From NCBI RefSeq assembly GCF_023159225.1, contig NC_063175.1:1060755-1124754 (forward strand): 64,000 bases of DNA, read 5' to 3'. The notes beneath the pieces were generated by a model. The model was not told the origin of the DNA. It saw only the letters and a list, made by a program, of their open reading frames with translations, and did no database searches. The DNA comes from Perognathus longimembris pacificus. Lineage: Eukaryota; Chordata; Mammalia; Rodentia; Heteromyidae. The translations under genes were made by a program, and so were the position numbers. Below, one piece after another: positions 22,478 to 33,714 of this stretch. Each line of letters begins with the position of its first letter. The first letter of the stretch is position 1.

Positions 22478-22865
22478 GGCTCCAGTGGCTAAGGCTTATA
22501 ATACTACCTACTCAGGAGACTGAGATCTAAGAATCATCTATAGGGACTGGGAATATGGCCTAGTGGCAAGAGTGCTTGCCTCGTATACATGAAGCCCTGG
22601 GTTCGATTGCTCAGCACCACATATATAGAAAACTGCCAGAAGTGGCGCTATGGCTCAAGTGGCAAAGTGCTGTCCTTGAGCAAAAAGAAGCCAGGGACAG
22701 TGCTCAAGCTCTGAGGCAAGCTCCAAGGCTGGCCAAAATAAAAAATAAAAAAAGAATCATCTATAGCACCGGCTCCTCCTTAATTACCTGCCAGTCTGGG
22801 CAGGCAAATCCAAAAGACTCGTATCTCCAATCAACCAGCAAAAGAGTTGGAACTGGGAGAGGAAC
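22478..22865 (+). mobile_element. Composite SINE interrupted by an IDL-Geo insertion
   Basis: 'ggctccagtggctaaggctt' to 'gagatctaagaatcatctat' (left), resuming at about 22767 with 'caccggctcctcc...' and 'cgtatctccaatcaaccagc'. The interruption is the SINE at 22544-22751. Confidence 0.85.
22544..22751 (+). mobile_element. IDL-Geo-like dimeric SINE (nested)
   Basis: 'ggactgggaatatggcctag', 'gaagccctgggttcgattgc', 'ggcgctatggctcaagtggc'. A 15-bp duplication 'aagaatcatctatag' at 22529-22543 and 22752-22766 proves insertion into the older composite SINE. Confidence 0.96.
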
Positions 22866-22915
22866 ACAAAGGCACGATGCCTATGTTCATTTTGTCATGC
22901 AAAATATTTATCCAA

Positions 22916-22916
<1 letters not shown>

Positions 22917-22970
<54 letters not shown>

Positions 22971-22984
22971 TGTGTGTGTGTGTA
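22917..22984. repeat. (GT)n(GA)n(GT)n compound microsatellite
   Basis: GT run, GA run, then GT again. Confidence 0.96.
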
Positions 22985-23030
22985 TGCTGGTACTAGGGCT
23001 TGAACTCAGGGCCTTGTATACTCACTCAGC

Positions 23031-23115
23031 ATTGTTCAAAAAGAAATGCAACTGTAAAAAATGTAACTGTATGCCCTCTGTACATCACCTTTATAAAAAC
23101 AATAAAAATACATGA
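23031..23115 (+). mobile_element. Old L1 3' tail fragment
   Basis: 'atgccctctgtacatcacct' with 'caataaaaatac' matches the complement of the tail at 12773-12830. Confidence 0.75.
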
Positions 23116-23172
23116 AAGAATTCAAATGTCAGGTTTGTATATTTATCCACTGTGCTTTTGCATTTAAGAAAA

Positions 23173-23300
23173 CAGGCCAGGAGCTGGTGGTTCACGCCTA
23201 TAATCCTAGCTACTCAAGAGGCTCAGATCTGAGGATTGTGGTTCAAAGCTAGCCTCAGCCAGAAGGTTCTTGAGATTCTTATCTCCATTTGACATGTGTT
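23173..23300 (+). mobile_element. Composite SINE, left part only
   Basis: 'caggagctggtggttcacgc' through 'cttatctccatttgacatg'; the right monomer is absent. Confidence 0.85.
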
Positions 23301-23770
23301 GACCCTAAAAAATTTCACTTTGGGAATTTGAATTAGTACACCAAAAAACAAAAGGAAACTGAAATACATATCATGTGCTGGCTATTAGGTGATCATTTTG
23401 AAACATTAAACAGAAATGAGTCTTGAGAGATTATCTATGCAAAGGATAAGGAAGATGGGGCAGGTCAGAAGCTGACATGAGATCTAATGAGCGAGTGCAG
23501 TGCTGCCTATGAGCTGGGGCCTGTTTACCTACTCACTTGACAGTTTGATTAAATGTGTGGTTATTATATCTTAGAAGAATCTCACACCTGATAATGGTTT
23601 CAGGGCTCCCTCTCTAGCTAAGGCCCCTCCTCTGTTACGAGGTAACTGTGATTCCATTCACATTCCCAGGTGCCAGGCCTTCTCTGAGCCCTGCTAACTC
23701 CAGCTACTATGTGAACAGAAGGATCAACTTGTAGGAAGATGAAGGTCTTTAAAAAAAACAACTCATGGTG
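23301..23770. other. Single-copy sequence
   Basis: No repeat or gene recognised. Confidence 0.4.
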
Positions 23771-23776
23771 TATATG

Positions 23777-24167
23777 TAGCTTCTATTATTGATGATGTTC
23801 TTGTATCACTTTCCTGTGGTTGTACCTACACTATCTCTGTAATCTTATCTGAGTATATTGGAAACCGTGTATACTGGTATTGGATGCAGGAAATTGAAAG
23901 GGAATACTAAATTTGAGAGACACAGGGTAAAAAAAGACAAACAACTACAAAAGCAATACTTTCAAAACTGTTTGGTGTAAGTGAACTGAACACCTCCGGG
24001 GGGAGAGGGGGAAAGGGAATAGGGGAGAAGGGAGGGGGGTATGAGGGACAAGGTAACAAACAGTACAAGAAATGTATCCAATGCCTAATGTATGAAACTG
24101 TAACCTCTCTGTACATCAGTTTGATAATAAAAATTTGAAAAAAAAAGAAAGCAAAAAAAAAAAAAAG
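23777..24167 (+). mobile_element. 5'-truncated L1 3' UTR
   Basis: From 'tagcttctattattgatgat' onward it parallels the L1 at 61868-62215, including 'ggaaaccgtgtatactggta', the G/A-rich tract, 'ctctctgtacatcagtttga' and a long A tail. No clean duplication could be read. Confidence 0.93.
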
Positions 24168-25025
24168 ATATTTACCTACACAGCACCCAAAAAAACACAT
24201 GGTAATTAAAGTGAGAAGACCCATCCTGCCCTACATTCTGGACAGTAGGAGATAAAGTTTTGGCAAGTGAATCAAGAGGAGGTAGAAAGGAAGAAGGAAT
24301 GGAAGGTCATTCCAGGCAGAGAGGCCAGCATGGGCAAAGATATCAGTTGTGGGAAAATATGGCAGATTTAAAGAACTCAGCAATTGCAAATAGTTCATTA
24401 ATTTTACATCCAGACAGACTGTTAAGCCTCTGTATCTGGATGTTCCAATTCCTAGTAGTTTCTTCTTTTCTAAAACAACAAAAATGTCTAATAGATAAAG
24501 AGAAATGCAAACTGACATTTAATACATGTTGGCTCCCCCTAAAAAATTCAGTTTGGGGATTTCTTCATCAAAATCAAAAGAAAACTAAAAACTGTAAGAA
24601 CAGCCAAGAATATATAAAAGTACCTATCACATGCTAGCTGTTAAGCCAACTGGTGCATGTATCAGCTCCTGAGCCAGACATTAAGTCTTACATCAGTGAC
24701 CAATACAGAAAAAGTGCTTGCCCTCATGGACCACAGCCAACCATGTTCCCAAGGCCACTGTCATTCCTAGATGTTGCTAGGCCATCAAATGACTTGAGCG
24801 GTGATGCTTCTTTATTTTCTAGCCGAGAGAGGGCCATGGTGAGGGGCTAAAGTTGGGTAGCCAGCATTAGAAACACTGTTAACAGAGGAGAGACTTCATT
24901 CCCAAGGCCTGCTGCTATCAGTGAGTTCAAAGAAACTCTGGTCATTGCTGTAGCAACTGATTTCATACCTATCAAGTGAAATCCTAACAGTGGTCCATCT
25001 CCCTAGAAACAGGCCAAATTAGAAC
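24168..25025. other. Mostly single-copy, with an L2/MIR-like trace
   Basis: About 24640-24740 ('gagccagacattaagtctta', 'agtgcttgccctcatgg') resembles diverged MIR/L2-type sequence. Open frames near 24260-24640 show no domain. Confidence 0.4.
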
Positions 25026-25029
25026 TGCT

Positions 25030-25285
25030 TGTGGCCAGGTTCTGGTGGCTCATGCCTGTAGTCATAGCTACCCAGGAGGCTGAGATCTGAGGATTTTGAG
25101 TTGAAACCAGCCTAGGCAGGAAAATATGAGGTTCATATCTCCAATTAACTTCCAAAGCAATAACAACAACAAAAGCCAGGAGTGGAACCGTGGTTCAAGT
25201 TGGTAGAGAGCTAGCCTCACGCACAAAAAGCACAGGGACAGGGCTCAGGCACCAGGACCCAGCAAAACAAACAAACAAACAAATG
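25030..25285 (+). mobile_element. Composite 7SL/ID-type SINE with (AAAC)n tail
   Basis: 'ctggtggctcatgcctgtag', 'ggaggctgagatctgaggat', 'ggaaccgtggttcaagttgg'; ends in AAAC units. Confidence 0.9.
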
Positions 25286-25431
25286 AACAACTGACTGTGA
25301 CCTGTGTCCCCCATGTCCTCTAGTGATCCTGGGGCGGGGTGGGGTGGGGAGTCCCTCAGCCTTTCTCTATCCTCCCAGGGGATGGTTCAGTCCTCAGAAG
25401 CCAGCCTCTGTGAAAAAAAAACTAAAAGCAA

Positions 25432-25520
25432 AAGACTGGGGGTGTGGCTCAAATGGTGAAGTAATTGTCTAGCAAATGGGAGGCCCTGAGTTCAATCCCC
25501 AGTACCGCCAAAAAAACAAA
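25432..25520 (+). mobile_element. ID-like SINE monomer
   Basis: 'actgggggtgtggctcaaat' and B-box 'ctgagttcaatccccagtac', A-rich tail. Confidence 0.88.
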
Positions 25521-27195
25521 GCAACAACAATGAAATACTTAATTTGATGTCCTATCTCATGTGATTTGACAGGGCATGATTGGAGTTGGGGAAATCTCTG
25601 TAAAAACTTAAACAACAGAATATGACAGAAAAGATACCATGCCAATTTCCAGCTTGCAGCTCTCGCAGATGTAAACTTGGGACTCTTTATAAAAGTGGCT
25701 GACTTTCATGAGGCTGCCATTCTGGAAGGAAGCCCAAGCCACAACTAGAAAGAGTTGCTGAGCCACCCCTCAGCCATTCTTACCAAGCCAGCTGAGGCAC
25801 TGTGTCCTAGAGGAGGGCTGTACCTACTGTGCCAAACTACCTAAATCCTTTGCCAAGCAGATCAGAATGAGAAAAAAAGAGATTCCCTTTGAGATGCTAA
25901 AGACAGAAAGTTTAATACCACCCAAATATATTTGATAAAACACTGGATGAAAATGTATGAATGTGTCCCTTAAATGGATTTTCAGTCCCAAAGTTGCTTT
26001 AGTCTTAGAATAGAAAAAGTTTTCCTTTGCCTAGCTGCCAGTAGGTATCTGAGAAATGACGGCAAAGTAAAGTGATTTCTTAGTATTTCCAAGGACAATG
26101 AAAATGACAAAAGGTTCACTAGGCAGTACAAATTAATTAAACATACATATGCTCCTCTATAAAAACAGAAAATGAAAAGAAGAGCCTAGAACATACTCAA
26201 CTTTACAGGAAGGGGATTCTGAATGAACCCTGAAAGTACTCTCTTTTGGAGTTTAACTTAATCCCAAGTAAAAATCCTTACTGGATGGTTACTGGTGGAA
26301 CATATAAATTAGAACACATTTAGCAACTGAGGGCACAAATCCATGAGAGGTGACTGAGAAATTTTGAAATAAAGTAACTGCACTCATTTGTATTGTATCT
26401 ATTTCTTATTTTCTGAATCTCATGACATCTTGGTATTTTAGCCTTTCTAGTTGGGGAGGAATTACCCTTCCCTCTAAGGTACAGCCAATTTTTAGAGATA
26501 GAAAAGGGCCCAAAAGAAGCCTGACTGGTCTACAGGATAACTAGGCAAGAGCCAGCTCCTTTTTCTATCTGCATTAGCTAGGAGACAATAATGCTGCCTT
26601 AATGACATGACGGCCAGGTACCAGACCACTAGAGATCAGACCCATAGTATAGAGTACATAAAACTCAATAGAACTCATTAATCCCCAACTACTTGTCCTG
26701 CTCCCATTTCCCAGGGAAACCTCAGTAAAGATCTTGGTCTATGCCACAGGGTGTTGGATGGGCTGAGTTATGAAAACTCCATATTAAGGTTCCAAGAAGA
26801 TATTTTCATACAAAAACAAATGAAATGGAATCTTCTCCCAGGGTGATAAAAACCAGATAGGTTTTTTTTTAAATTAATAGCCCATCTTTGTAGAGAACAG
26901 ATGGTAAAAAGTATACAAAGGTATGATTCACTTCTGCCCTGAAATGCTTTATTGTTCACTACAATCAGCAGAAATTGGATTACACATATTCTCAACTTCC
27001 AAACATGGTGCTTTTGTTTCTCTCCCTCCCCCCTCCCCCCTCACAAGTCCCCGATAATAGAAATGAATGAGTTGAAGTCATTCAGCCCTTTCTAGATTCT
27101 CCTTGTGCTTGACACCTCACTTACTACCGGTAGGTGATAAACGGGCCAATGAGAGCCATTGAAAAGAATATAGGAGGAAGATGAATGCATAATTA
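25521..27195. other. Single-copy stretch, no gene recognised
   Basis: About 1.7 kb with no repeat I can name apart from a pyrimidine-rich run near 27018-27040. Confidence 0.45.
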
Positions 27196-27207
27196 AGAGA
27201 ATTACAT

Positions 27208-28236
27208 TATGTATATGTACCACATTTTCTTGATCCACTCATCTACTGAGGGGCATCTGGGTTGGTTCCATATTTTAGCAATGACAAATTGTGCTGCCAT
27301 GAACATGTTGTGCTGGTGGCTTTAGTGTGGTTTTGCTTGTAATCTTTTGGTTAGATGCCCAAATGTGGGGCTGCTGGGTCATAGGGGAGCTCTATGTTGA
27401 GCCTTCTGAGGAATCTCCATACTGCTTGCCAGAGTGGCTGAACAAGTTTGCATTCTGACCAACAACCTAGTAGGGTTCCCTTTTGGCCACATCCCCTCCA
27501 GCATTTGTTATTATTAGTTTTCATGATAACAGTCTTACTGGGGTGAGGTGGAATCTCAGTGTTGTTTTGATTTGTATTTCTTTTATGGCCTTTGATGTAG
27601 AGCCCTTCTTCTTGTGTCTCTTGACCATTCTCATTTCCTCTTCAGAAGTCTCTTTCTAGGTCTTTGGCCCATTTGCTGAGGGGGCCATTGGTTCTTTGAG
27701 GATTTGTTTTGGAGGAATTTAATTTTTTGAGTTATGCATATATTTTAGATATGAGGCCTTTGTCTGTTGTATGGCCGGTAAAGATTTTCCCCCAGTCTGT
27801 GGGCTTTCTGTTTATCTTGCAAGCTATGTCCTTTGCTCTGCAGAAGTTCTACAGTTTCATGCAGTCCCATTTGTCCAACCTTTCTTTGATCTGTTGCATT
27901 TCTGGGCCTTTGTTAAGGAAGTTTCATCCTGTGCCAAGGAGCCCAAGTGTTTCTCCTATTTCTTCTTGTAGTGTTTTCAGGGTATCTGATTTTACTTCGA
28001 GATCTTTTATCCATTTGGAATTGATTTTGGTGCAGGGTGATATATAAGGATCCAGTTTTAGTTTGTTACAGGTGTTGAACCAGTTTTGCCAGCACCATTT
28101 ATTGAAGAGGCTGTCTTTCTTCCATCCTGTTTTGTTGTTTTTTTTTTAGCTCCTTTATCAAATATTAAGTAATCGTAGGTCTGCAGGTTCATTTCTGGGT
28201 CTTCAGTTCTGTTCCATTGGTCCTCAGGCCTGTTCT
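27208..28236 (-). pseudogene. L1 ORF2 C-terminal fragment (inverted)
   Basis: Read on the minus strand this is the part of the L1 ORF2 protein downstream of the reverse transcriptase, including the sequence for its C-terminal Cys-rich region. It is broken by stops and ends at the inversion point. It keeps about 32 bp (27414-27447 region) that are missing from the copy at 61350. Non-functional. Confidence 0.9.
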
Positions 28237-28536
28237 TGGAATTCTATGTCCCTATCAGAAAGAACGACACTGCCCCATTTTTAAGGAAATAGAAGGACTT
28301 GAAAAAAATTATTCTAAGTGAAGTGAGCCAGACCCAAAGAAACATGAACTCTATGGTTTCCCTCATAGGTAATAATTAGTGCATCTCTAGGATAGACATA
28401 GCAGAAGAGCACAATAGCTCAATAGCTATGCCCATATGAACACATAAGATAATGCTAAGCAAAATGAACTCCATGTATTGGAAATAAGTGGTATATCATT
28501 ATTGTAGTTAATTTGAACATACCATGTGAAACTGTA

Positions 28537-28563
28537 CTCTCTCTCTCTTTCTCTCTCTCTCAT
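28537..28563. repeat. (CT)n microsatellite within L1 3' UTR
   Basis: Short CT run absent from the L1 at 61.8 kb, so gained in this copy or lineage. Confidence 0.9.
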
Positions 28564-28930
28564 TCACTTCCTGTGGTTTTACTCCAGCTATTACTGTAAC
28601 TGATCTTAGTACCCCAGATACTGTATAGACAGGTATTGGAACCAGGGAAGGGAAAGAGAACACCAAAATTGAGAGACAAAGGATAAAAAGACAAACCATT
28701 GCAATAGTGATACTTACCCAAACCAATTGGTATAAACCAACCATACAACTCATGGGGCGGGGGGGGGGGGGAAACTCATGGGGTGGCGGAGCAAGAGAAG
28801 GGGGAGATGGGAGGGCAGGGAATGAGGGAGGAGGTGACAAGTTGGATAAGAAATGTACTTGCCTTACATATGAATCTGTAACCCCTCTGTACTTCACTTT
28901 GACAATAAAGAAAAAAAGAGAGAATTACAT

Positions 28931-29545
28931 GTCTGCCTTGCTGTAATGAACTACTGAGAGTCTGTGCCACGGTCACATTTAAGAAGACTCAGTCAGCCTC
29001 ACAGATAGAGACTGAAAGGTACTTTCTTCATTCCCTCCAAAGACTTAAGTGATTCAAAGGACTGACAGCTGACAGCCATCTTATCTACACATTCCAGCCA
29101 CTGGGATTTTTCTACCCACTTCATGGAATTGACTCCAAGCTACCATTTATGTATTTTGAAATGTGTCCAATTCCTTTTCTAGGTGAAGAGCCAAGAAATG
29201 ATTCCATGCATTTGGATCATGTCAGTTAGATGGAGGCTAAGAGTTATACATTCTACCAACTTTTGAACATCAATCTACAGGGCAGGCCTAGATGACTGAT
29301 TCAGGCAAATTGCTGTAAACTGACTGCAAGACTGATATCCCTTCCCTCGGAAAGCCTTGTCAGACCTTCATTTGTTACCTGAACCTGGCTTTGAACACAT
29401 GGCTTTTCTGGTACACAAGTGTCAGTCCAGTACTCTCAGTTGAGCAGATCAACACTGTTACTGTTTGGTTAGTTGATAAATAAACCCACAGGGACAACTA
29501 TAATGAGGACTAAATTATTTTTCAATAGCAGCTAGGTAGCTAAGT
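28931..29545. other. Single-copy sequence
   Basis: No repeat or gene recognised. Confidence 0.4.
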
Positions 29546-29547
29546 TG

Positions 29548-29550
<3 letters not shown>

Positions 29551-29607
<57 letters not shown>
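29551..29607. repeat. (GT)n microsatellite
   Basis: About 28 GT units at the tail side of the adjacent minus-strand SINE. Confidence 0.97.
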
Positions 29608-29608
<1 letters not shown>

Positions 29609-29833
29609 GGTTGTGAGGCTTGAATTCAGGGCCTAGGTGCTATCCCTGAACCTTTTCCTCAAGACTAGTTCTCTATCACTGGAGACATAGTTCCACTTCT
29701 GGCTTTTTGCTGATTAATTAAAAATAAGAGTCTCATAGACTTTCTCGCCTTGGCTGGCCTCAAACCATGATTCTCAGATCTCAACCTCCTGAGTAAATAG
29801 GATTACAAGTATGAGCTATGGGAACCTGGCCTA
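29608..29833 (-). mobile_element. Composite SINE, minus strand
   Basis: 'gcttgaattcagggcctagg', 'gattaattaaaaataagagt', 'ctcaacctcctgagtaaata' in reversed family order. Confidence 0.9.
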
Positions 29834-29846
29834 TTGGGGACATTTT

Positions 29847-30492
29847 TTAATTTAAATTTTATTGTAAGGGTGATGTACAGAGGTAGTACAGTTACATAAG
29901 TCAGGTATAAGTACATTTCTTTTTGAACAATGTTACCCTCTCCCTTATTTTCTCCCAGTTTTCCCCCCTCTTTCCCCCCAAGTTGTATATTTAATTTTCA
30001 ACATAGTGTCTAGTGAGTATCACTATTGAATTGGTTCATCCTTTGTCCCATCAATTCTGAGCTTCTCCTTCCCCTCCCAAATCAGATAAATTTATATATA
30101 AGACAAAGGGTACAGAACTAAAAACAGTGACAAAAGGGAATAACCCAAAGGGGGTAAAACTGTAAACAGTGCAGTCAAAGGTCTCTTGTTTCCATTTCTT
30201 GGAGTTCATTTTGATATGCATCATTTTATATGATCATAAGTACATAACTATTGAGCCCTTGTGACCCTCTCCTAAGAATATCTTCCTTTGTTCTCACTAT
30301 GTGAATGTTTAGAGTCTTGTTTAATTAATCATGTCCAAGTGTAATTATTTGTCTTTTACTATCCATTGGATTTACTAGTAGATTTATAAGCACATTCTAG
30401 TTATTACAAATGAGGAAAACCATACAGCCTATGTTTCCTTGGATCTGGCTTACTTCACTTAATATAATTTTTTCCCAAGTCCTTCCATTTCC
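29847..30492 (-). mobile_element. Old L1 3' UTR, minus strand
   Basis: 'tttaaattttattgtaaggg' and 'gatgtacagaggtagtacag' mark the reversed tail; 'cttacttcacttaatataat' is reversed L1 3' sequence. Interrupted at about 30493 by another L1 end. Confidence 0.85.
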
Positions 30493-30610
30493 TTTTTTAT
30501 TATTAATTAAATTTTGTTGACAAGGTGTTGTGCAAAAGGGGTACAGTTACATAATAAGGCAGTGAATACATATCTTGTGATATCTTACACCCTCGTTTCC
30601 TTTTGAATAG
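30493..30610 (-). mobile_element. Second L1 3' end inserted in the older L1
   Basis: 'ttaaattttgttgacaaggt' and 'ggtacagttacataataagg' repeat the reversed tail. The host L1 resumes afterwards with 'ggcaatgccattctttctga'. Confidence 0.75.
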
Positions 30611-30915
30611 GGCAATGCCATTCTTTCTGACAAGCATAGAATTCCATTGTGTGTGTGTGTGTGGTGTGTGTGTGTGTGTATCCCATGTTTTCTTTTCTGT
30701 TTCTTAAAGATAATAAATTTTTTTAATGGAATAGGAAGTACTGATTAAAGCAGACTGGAAGAAATGATTTAAAATGGCTGCAGAATAGTATGCCCATGTG
30801 GCTGGCTTCCTATAGATAGTTGGCACATTTTCTTGATCTATTCATCCACTGTGGGGCATCTGGGATGATTCTCTATCTTAGCTATGATAAACAATGCTGC
30901 AGTGAACATGGCTTT
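30611..30915 (-). mobile_element. Old L1 ORF2 end, minus strand (host continues)
   Basis: 'cattttcttgatctattcat', 'ccactgtggggcatctggg' and 'aacaatgctgcagtgaacat' are reversed L1 ORF2 C-terminal sequence; a GT tract lies at 30649-30680. Confidence 0.82.
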
Positions 30916-31330
30916 GGAGAACATTTTTGAGAGTGGAAAATATGCAACTTAGCAATGGTGACCCCAAAATTCTCTGATTTCTGATGGCTTCATCCAGCAA
31001 TAGGCCATTCACCTTCCTAAGTCCTCAATTCATTTTCCTTATCCTCACCTCCCTCCCCAAATCAAACATTATGGCTGATTCCCTATTTTATCTTTAAGTG
31101 CAAGATCATGTGTTAAGAACCAGAGATAAATAAGTGCATGTTCAATATAAGAGTTCAAACAATGAGAAGTACTGGAGGTAAAAAAAAAATGTGTAAGTTC
31201 TTTTCTGATTTTGCTCTACTCCTCAAATAGCTTTTTAACAATGTACATTTCCTGTAGCTTCACAAGATATCTGTATACAAACACACATAGACACAACCTA
31301 CGCATGACATTCTAAGTATGTACACATGGG
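30916..31330. other. Single-copy sequence
   Basis: No feature recognised. Confidence 0.35.
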
Positions 31331-31336
31331 AATTTA

Positions 31337-31790
31337 TTTTTTGTGCAACTTGAACTCATTGTCGCTGATAAATATTTTTATTTTTTTCTTATTTATTGTC
31401 AAAGTGATGTACAGAGAGGTTACAGTTTCATAGTTAGGCCTTGGGTACATTTCTTTTTTAAAAATTTATTTTATTTTTTTCTATTTATTTATTTATTGTC
31501 AAAGTGATATACAGAGAGTTTAGAGTTTCATATGTTAGGCCTTGGGTACATTTCTTGTACTGTTTGTTACCTCCTCCCTCATTCCCACCTCTGTCACTGA
31601 TATTTTTCCACTTAAGACTAGCACCATAACACTTTGAGTTACAGCGCCATTTCTGGTTTTCTGGTGGTTAATTGGAGATAGGAGTCTCAAGGACTTTCCT
31701 GCCTGGGCTGGCTTCAAATTGTGATCCTCAGATCTCAGCCTCTTGAGTAGCCAGTATTACAGGCAGGAATCACCAGTGCCCAGCATACCT
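31337..31790 (-). mobile_element. Composite SINE split by L1 sequence
   Basis: The reversed right-monomer start ('ttgtgcaacttgaactcatt') at 31340-31370 continues at about 31593 with 'actagcaccataacactttg' and runs to the reversed B1-like end at 31790. The interruption is flanked by a near-identical 10-bp repeat ('gtcgctgata' 31361-31370, 'gtcactgata' 31593-31602). Confidence 0.85.
31371..31592 (-). mobile_element. L1 3' end present twice in tandem
   Basis: Two reversed L1 tails lie side by side (31371 to about 31453 and about 31454-31592). Each contains 'tttattgtcaaagtgat' and 'ttaggccttgggtacatttc'. Both share 'ccttggg' where other copies here read 'cattgga', which favours a local tandem duplication over two independent insertions. 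Confidence 0.8.
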
Positions 31791-32065
31791 GGCAATTCTA
31801 AGGGAGAATATTTTAGATATTATGCTCATAGAATTAAAAATAGGTATTGGATAAAAATAGTATTAGGTGTTCTTTCTAAATTTCTACTGTGATATTTTTG
31901 TTTATATAAAATTTCTAAAGTTGACAGGAAGAAGTTACCACTGAATCCACAGCCAGCTAGCCCCAAAATTTTGCCCTGTAAATATTCTTCTCACTTGTTT
32001 GAAACAATATTTATTGGATCATGTGCCAGACACTGCCCTAAGTAGGAACAGAAAAATAAAGCTAT
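31791..32065. other. AT-rich sequence with an L2/MIR-like trace
   Basis: 'caatatttattggatcatgt' and 'gccagacactgccctaagta' (about 32005-32045) resemble a reversed L2/MIR-type end. Confidence 0.5.
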
Positions 32066-32069
32066 AGTT

Positions 32070-32292
32070 GCCAGGGGATGGTGAATCATGCCTCTCATTC
32101 TGGCTACTTGGAAAGCTAAGAATATAAGATCCAAAGGAAAAGCCAACCCACAAAGAGTCTGCAAAACTCCATCTCCAGATAATCAGCAAAATTCTGGGCT
32201 GCAAGCATATCTCAAGTGGTTGAGTACCAGCCATAAGCAAAAAAGCTGAGCAAGTGCAATGCTCTGAGTTCAAGCCTGGTGCTGACAAATTG
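32070..32292 (+). mobile_element. Composite SINE, diverged
   Basis: 'ccaggggatggtgaatcatg', 'aactccatctccagataatc' and 'gctctgagttcaagcctggt' in family order. Confidence 0.8.
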
Positions 32293-32342
32293 AGGACATA
32301 CAGAATAAAAATTAATTTATATACCATTTTAAAAGATTTTAA

Positions 32343-32570
32343 CTGGAGTTGGTGGCTCACACCTGTAATCCTAGCTATTCAAGAGGCTGAGAGCTGAGGA
32401 TCCCAGTTTGTAGTCAGCTTGGGAAAACAAATCCAGAAGACTCTCATCTCCAATTAGCTCTCAAAAAGCTGAAAGCAGAGGTATGGCTCAGGTAATAGAA
32501 TGCCAACTTTGAATGAAAAAGCCAGGAGAGCATGCAATGCCCTACATTCAAGCCCCAGTACTGGACCAAA
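32343..32570 (+). mobile_element. Composite SINE
   Basis: 'gttggtggctcacacctgta' to 'cattcaagccccagtactgg'. Confidence 0.9.
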
Positions 32571-32702
32571 AAAATTAATTTCCTTTTAACAAAATAATTT
32601 TGGATTACTAACTCAAAAATCATTTTGGGCTATTATAATTATTCAAACAGCCTTCACCGTGTCAGTACTTGTCTTCCCAGAAGTGCCTTAAGAAGTCACT
32701 TT

Positions 32703-32897
32703 TCGGGGCTGGGAATATGGCCTAGTGGCAAGAGTGCTTGCCTTGTATACATGAAGCCCTGGGTTCCATTCCCCAGCATCACATATATAGAAAACCGCCA
32801 GAAGTGGCGCTATGGCTCCAGTGGCAGAGTGCTAGCCTTGAGCAAAAAAGAAGCCAGAGACAGTGCTCAGGCCCTGAGTTCAAGGCCCAGGACTGGC

Positions 32898-32949
<52 letters not shown>
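32703..32949 (+). mobile_element. IDL-Geo-like dimeric SINE with (GA)n tail
   Basis: 'ggggctgggaatatggccta' to 'aaggcccaggactggcaaaa'. The tail is a long GA run (32903-32951). The 9-bp duplication 'agtcacttt' lies at 32694-32702 and 32950-32958, so the GA run lies inside the inserted unit. Confidence 0.95.

Positions 32950-32951
<2 letters not shown>
32903..32951. repeat. (GA)n microsatellite in SINE tail
   Basis: About 24 GA units where other copies carry poly-A. Confidence 0.97.
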
Positions 32952-32954
<3 letters not shown>

Positions 32955-32959
32955 CTTTC

Positions 32960-33185
32960 AAGCTAAGCACCTGTGGCTCACACATGTAATCATACCTACT
33001 CAGGAGGCTGAGATCTGAAGATCGAGGTTTAAAGCCAGCCTAGATAGGAAAGTCCATGAGACTCTCATTTCCAATTAATCACCAGAAAACCAGAAGTGGT
33101 GCTGTGGCACAAAGTGGTATAGTGCTAGCCTGGAGTACAAAAGCTCAGGAACAGTACCCAGACTCTGAGTTCAAGCACTGTCTGA
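32960..33185 (+). mobile_element. Composite SINE
   Basis: 'gcacctgtggctcacacatg' to 'gactctgagttcaagcac', well preserved. Confidence 0.92.
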
Positions 33186-33630
33186 TTTTTGCTCATTTGT
33201 AACTGAGAATAGCTCAGCCACATGTGCTAAGGACATCTCTGGCTCAGGGTGGGGAAAGAATCCTTTAGTGACCCTCTTTCCTCCCCCTACTCAGTTGGGA
33301 AAGAGGAAAGGGAGGAATTATGTGCAGAGAGAGCAGAAGAGTTCATCTGAAGTCAAGCTAATACCATTCCATCTCTCATCTGGTGGAAGACAGTCTCTTG
33401 CTTCTTTTTCCAATTGGGAAAGGAAAAAAAAAAGAACTCTGGATTAGGCTTCTGACAGCATTTATAGGTACTTCTAAATGGAGCTTTCAGTGAGCAGCAT
33501 CTTTTTATGAGAGAAAAATATTATACAATGTTCTTGGTCATTTTTTTTTCCTATGTGGAAAAACCAGTTGTAAATTACTCCAAAGGCTTAAATCATGGCA
33601 TGACCTACAAGTGACCTTCTTGCCTTACAG

Positions 33631-33714
33631 AGTCCAGGCAGCTGAGGGCTCCTCCATCCCCCATCACCACCAATACCGCATCACAGAAGGAATAAAGGTT
33701 GTAGAGGGACTTAC
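33631..33714 (+). other. Candidate plus-strand exon
   Basis: A good acceptor-like 'gaccttcttgccttacag' ends at 33630 and a donor-like 'ttac|gtaagc' starts at 33715. The 84-nt block has one open sense frame (from 33632). Its phase fits the end phase of the 5732-5893 candidate, which one in three random pairs would also do. No domain recognised. It competes with the minus-strand candidate beside it. Confidence 0.18.

Larger units (their letters stand above)
27208..28918. mobile_element. Twin-primed L1 (5' part inverted)
   Basis: Positions 27208 to about 28236 are L1 ORF2 sequence on the minus strand. They correspond to roughly 60577-61568 of the L1 at 59-62 kb. From about 28237 to 28918 the sequence continues on the plus strand from about 61576 of that copy, through the 3' UTR to the A tail. 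The 12-bp duplication 'agagaattacat' is exact at 27196-27207 and 28919-28930, so both parts arrived in one event. Confidence 0.95.

Noticed and set aside
22544..22751. tRNA gene call from A-box and B-box sequences
   Set aside because: The boxes belong to a dimeric SINE with an A-rich tail and a target-site duplication; no cloverleaf continues in the right half.
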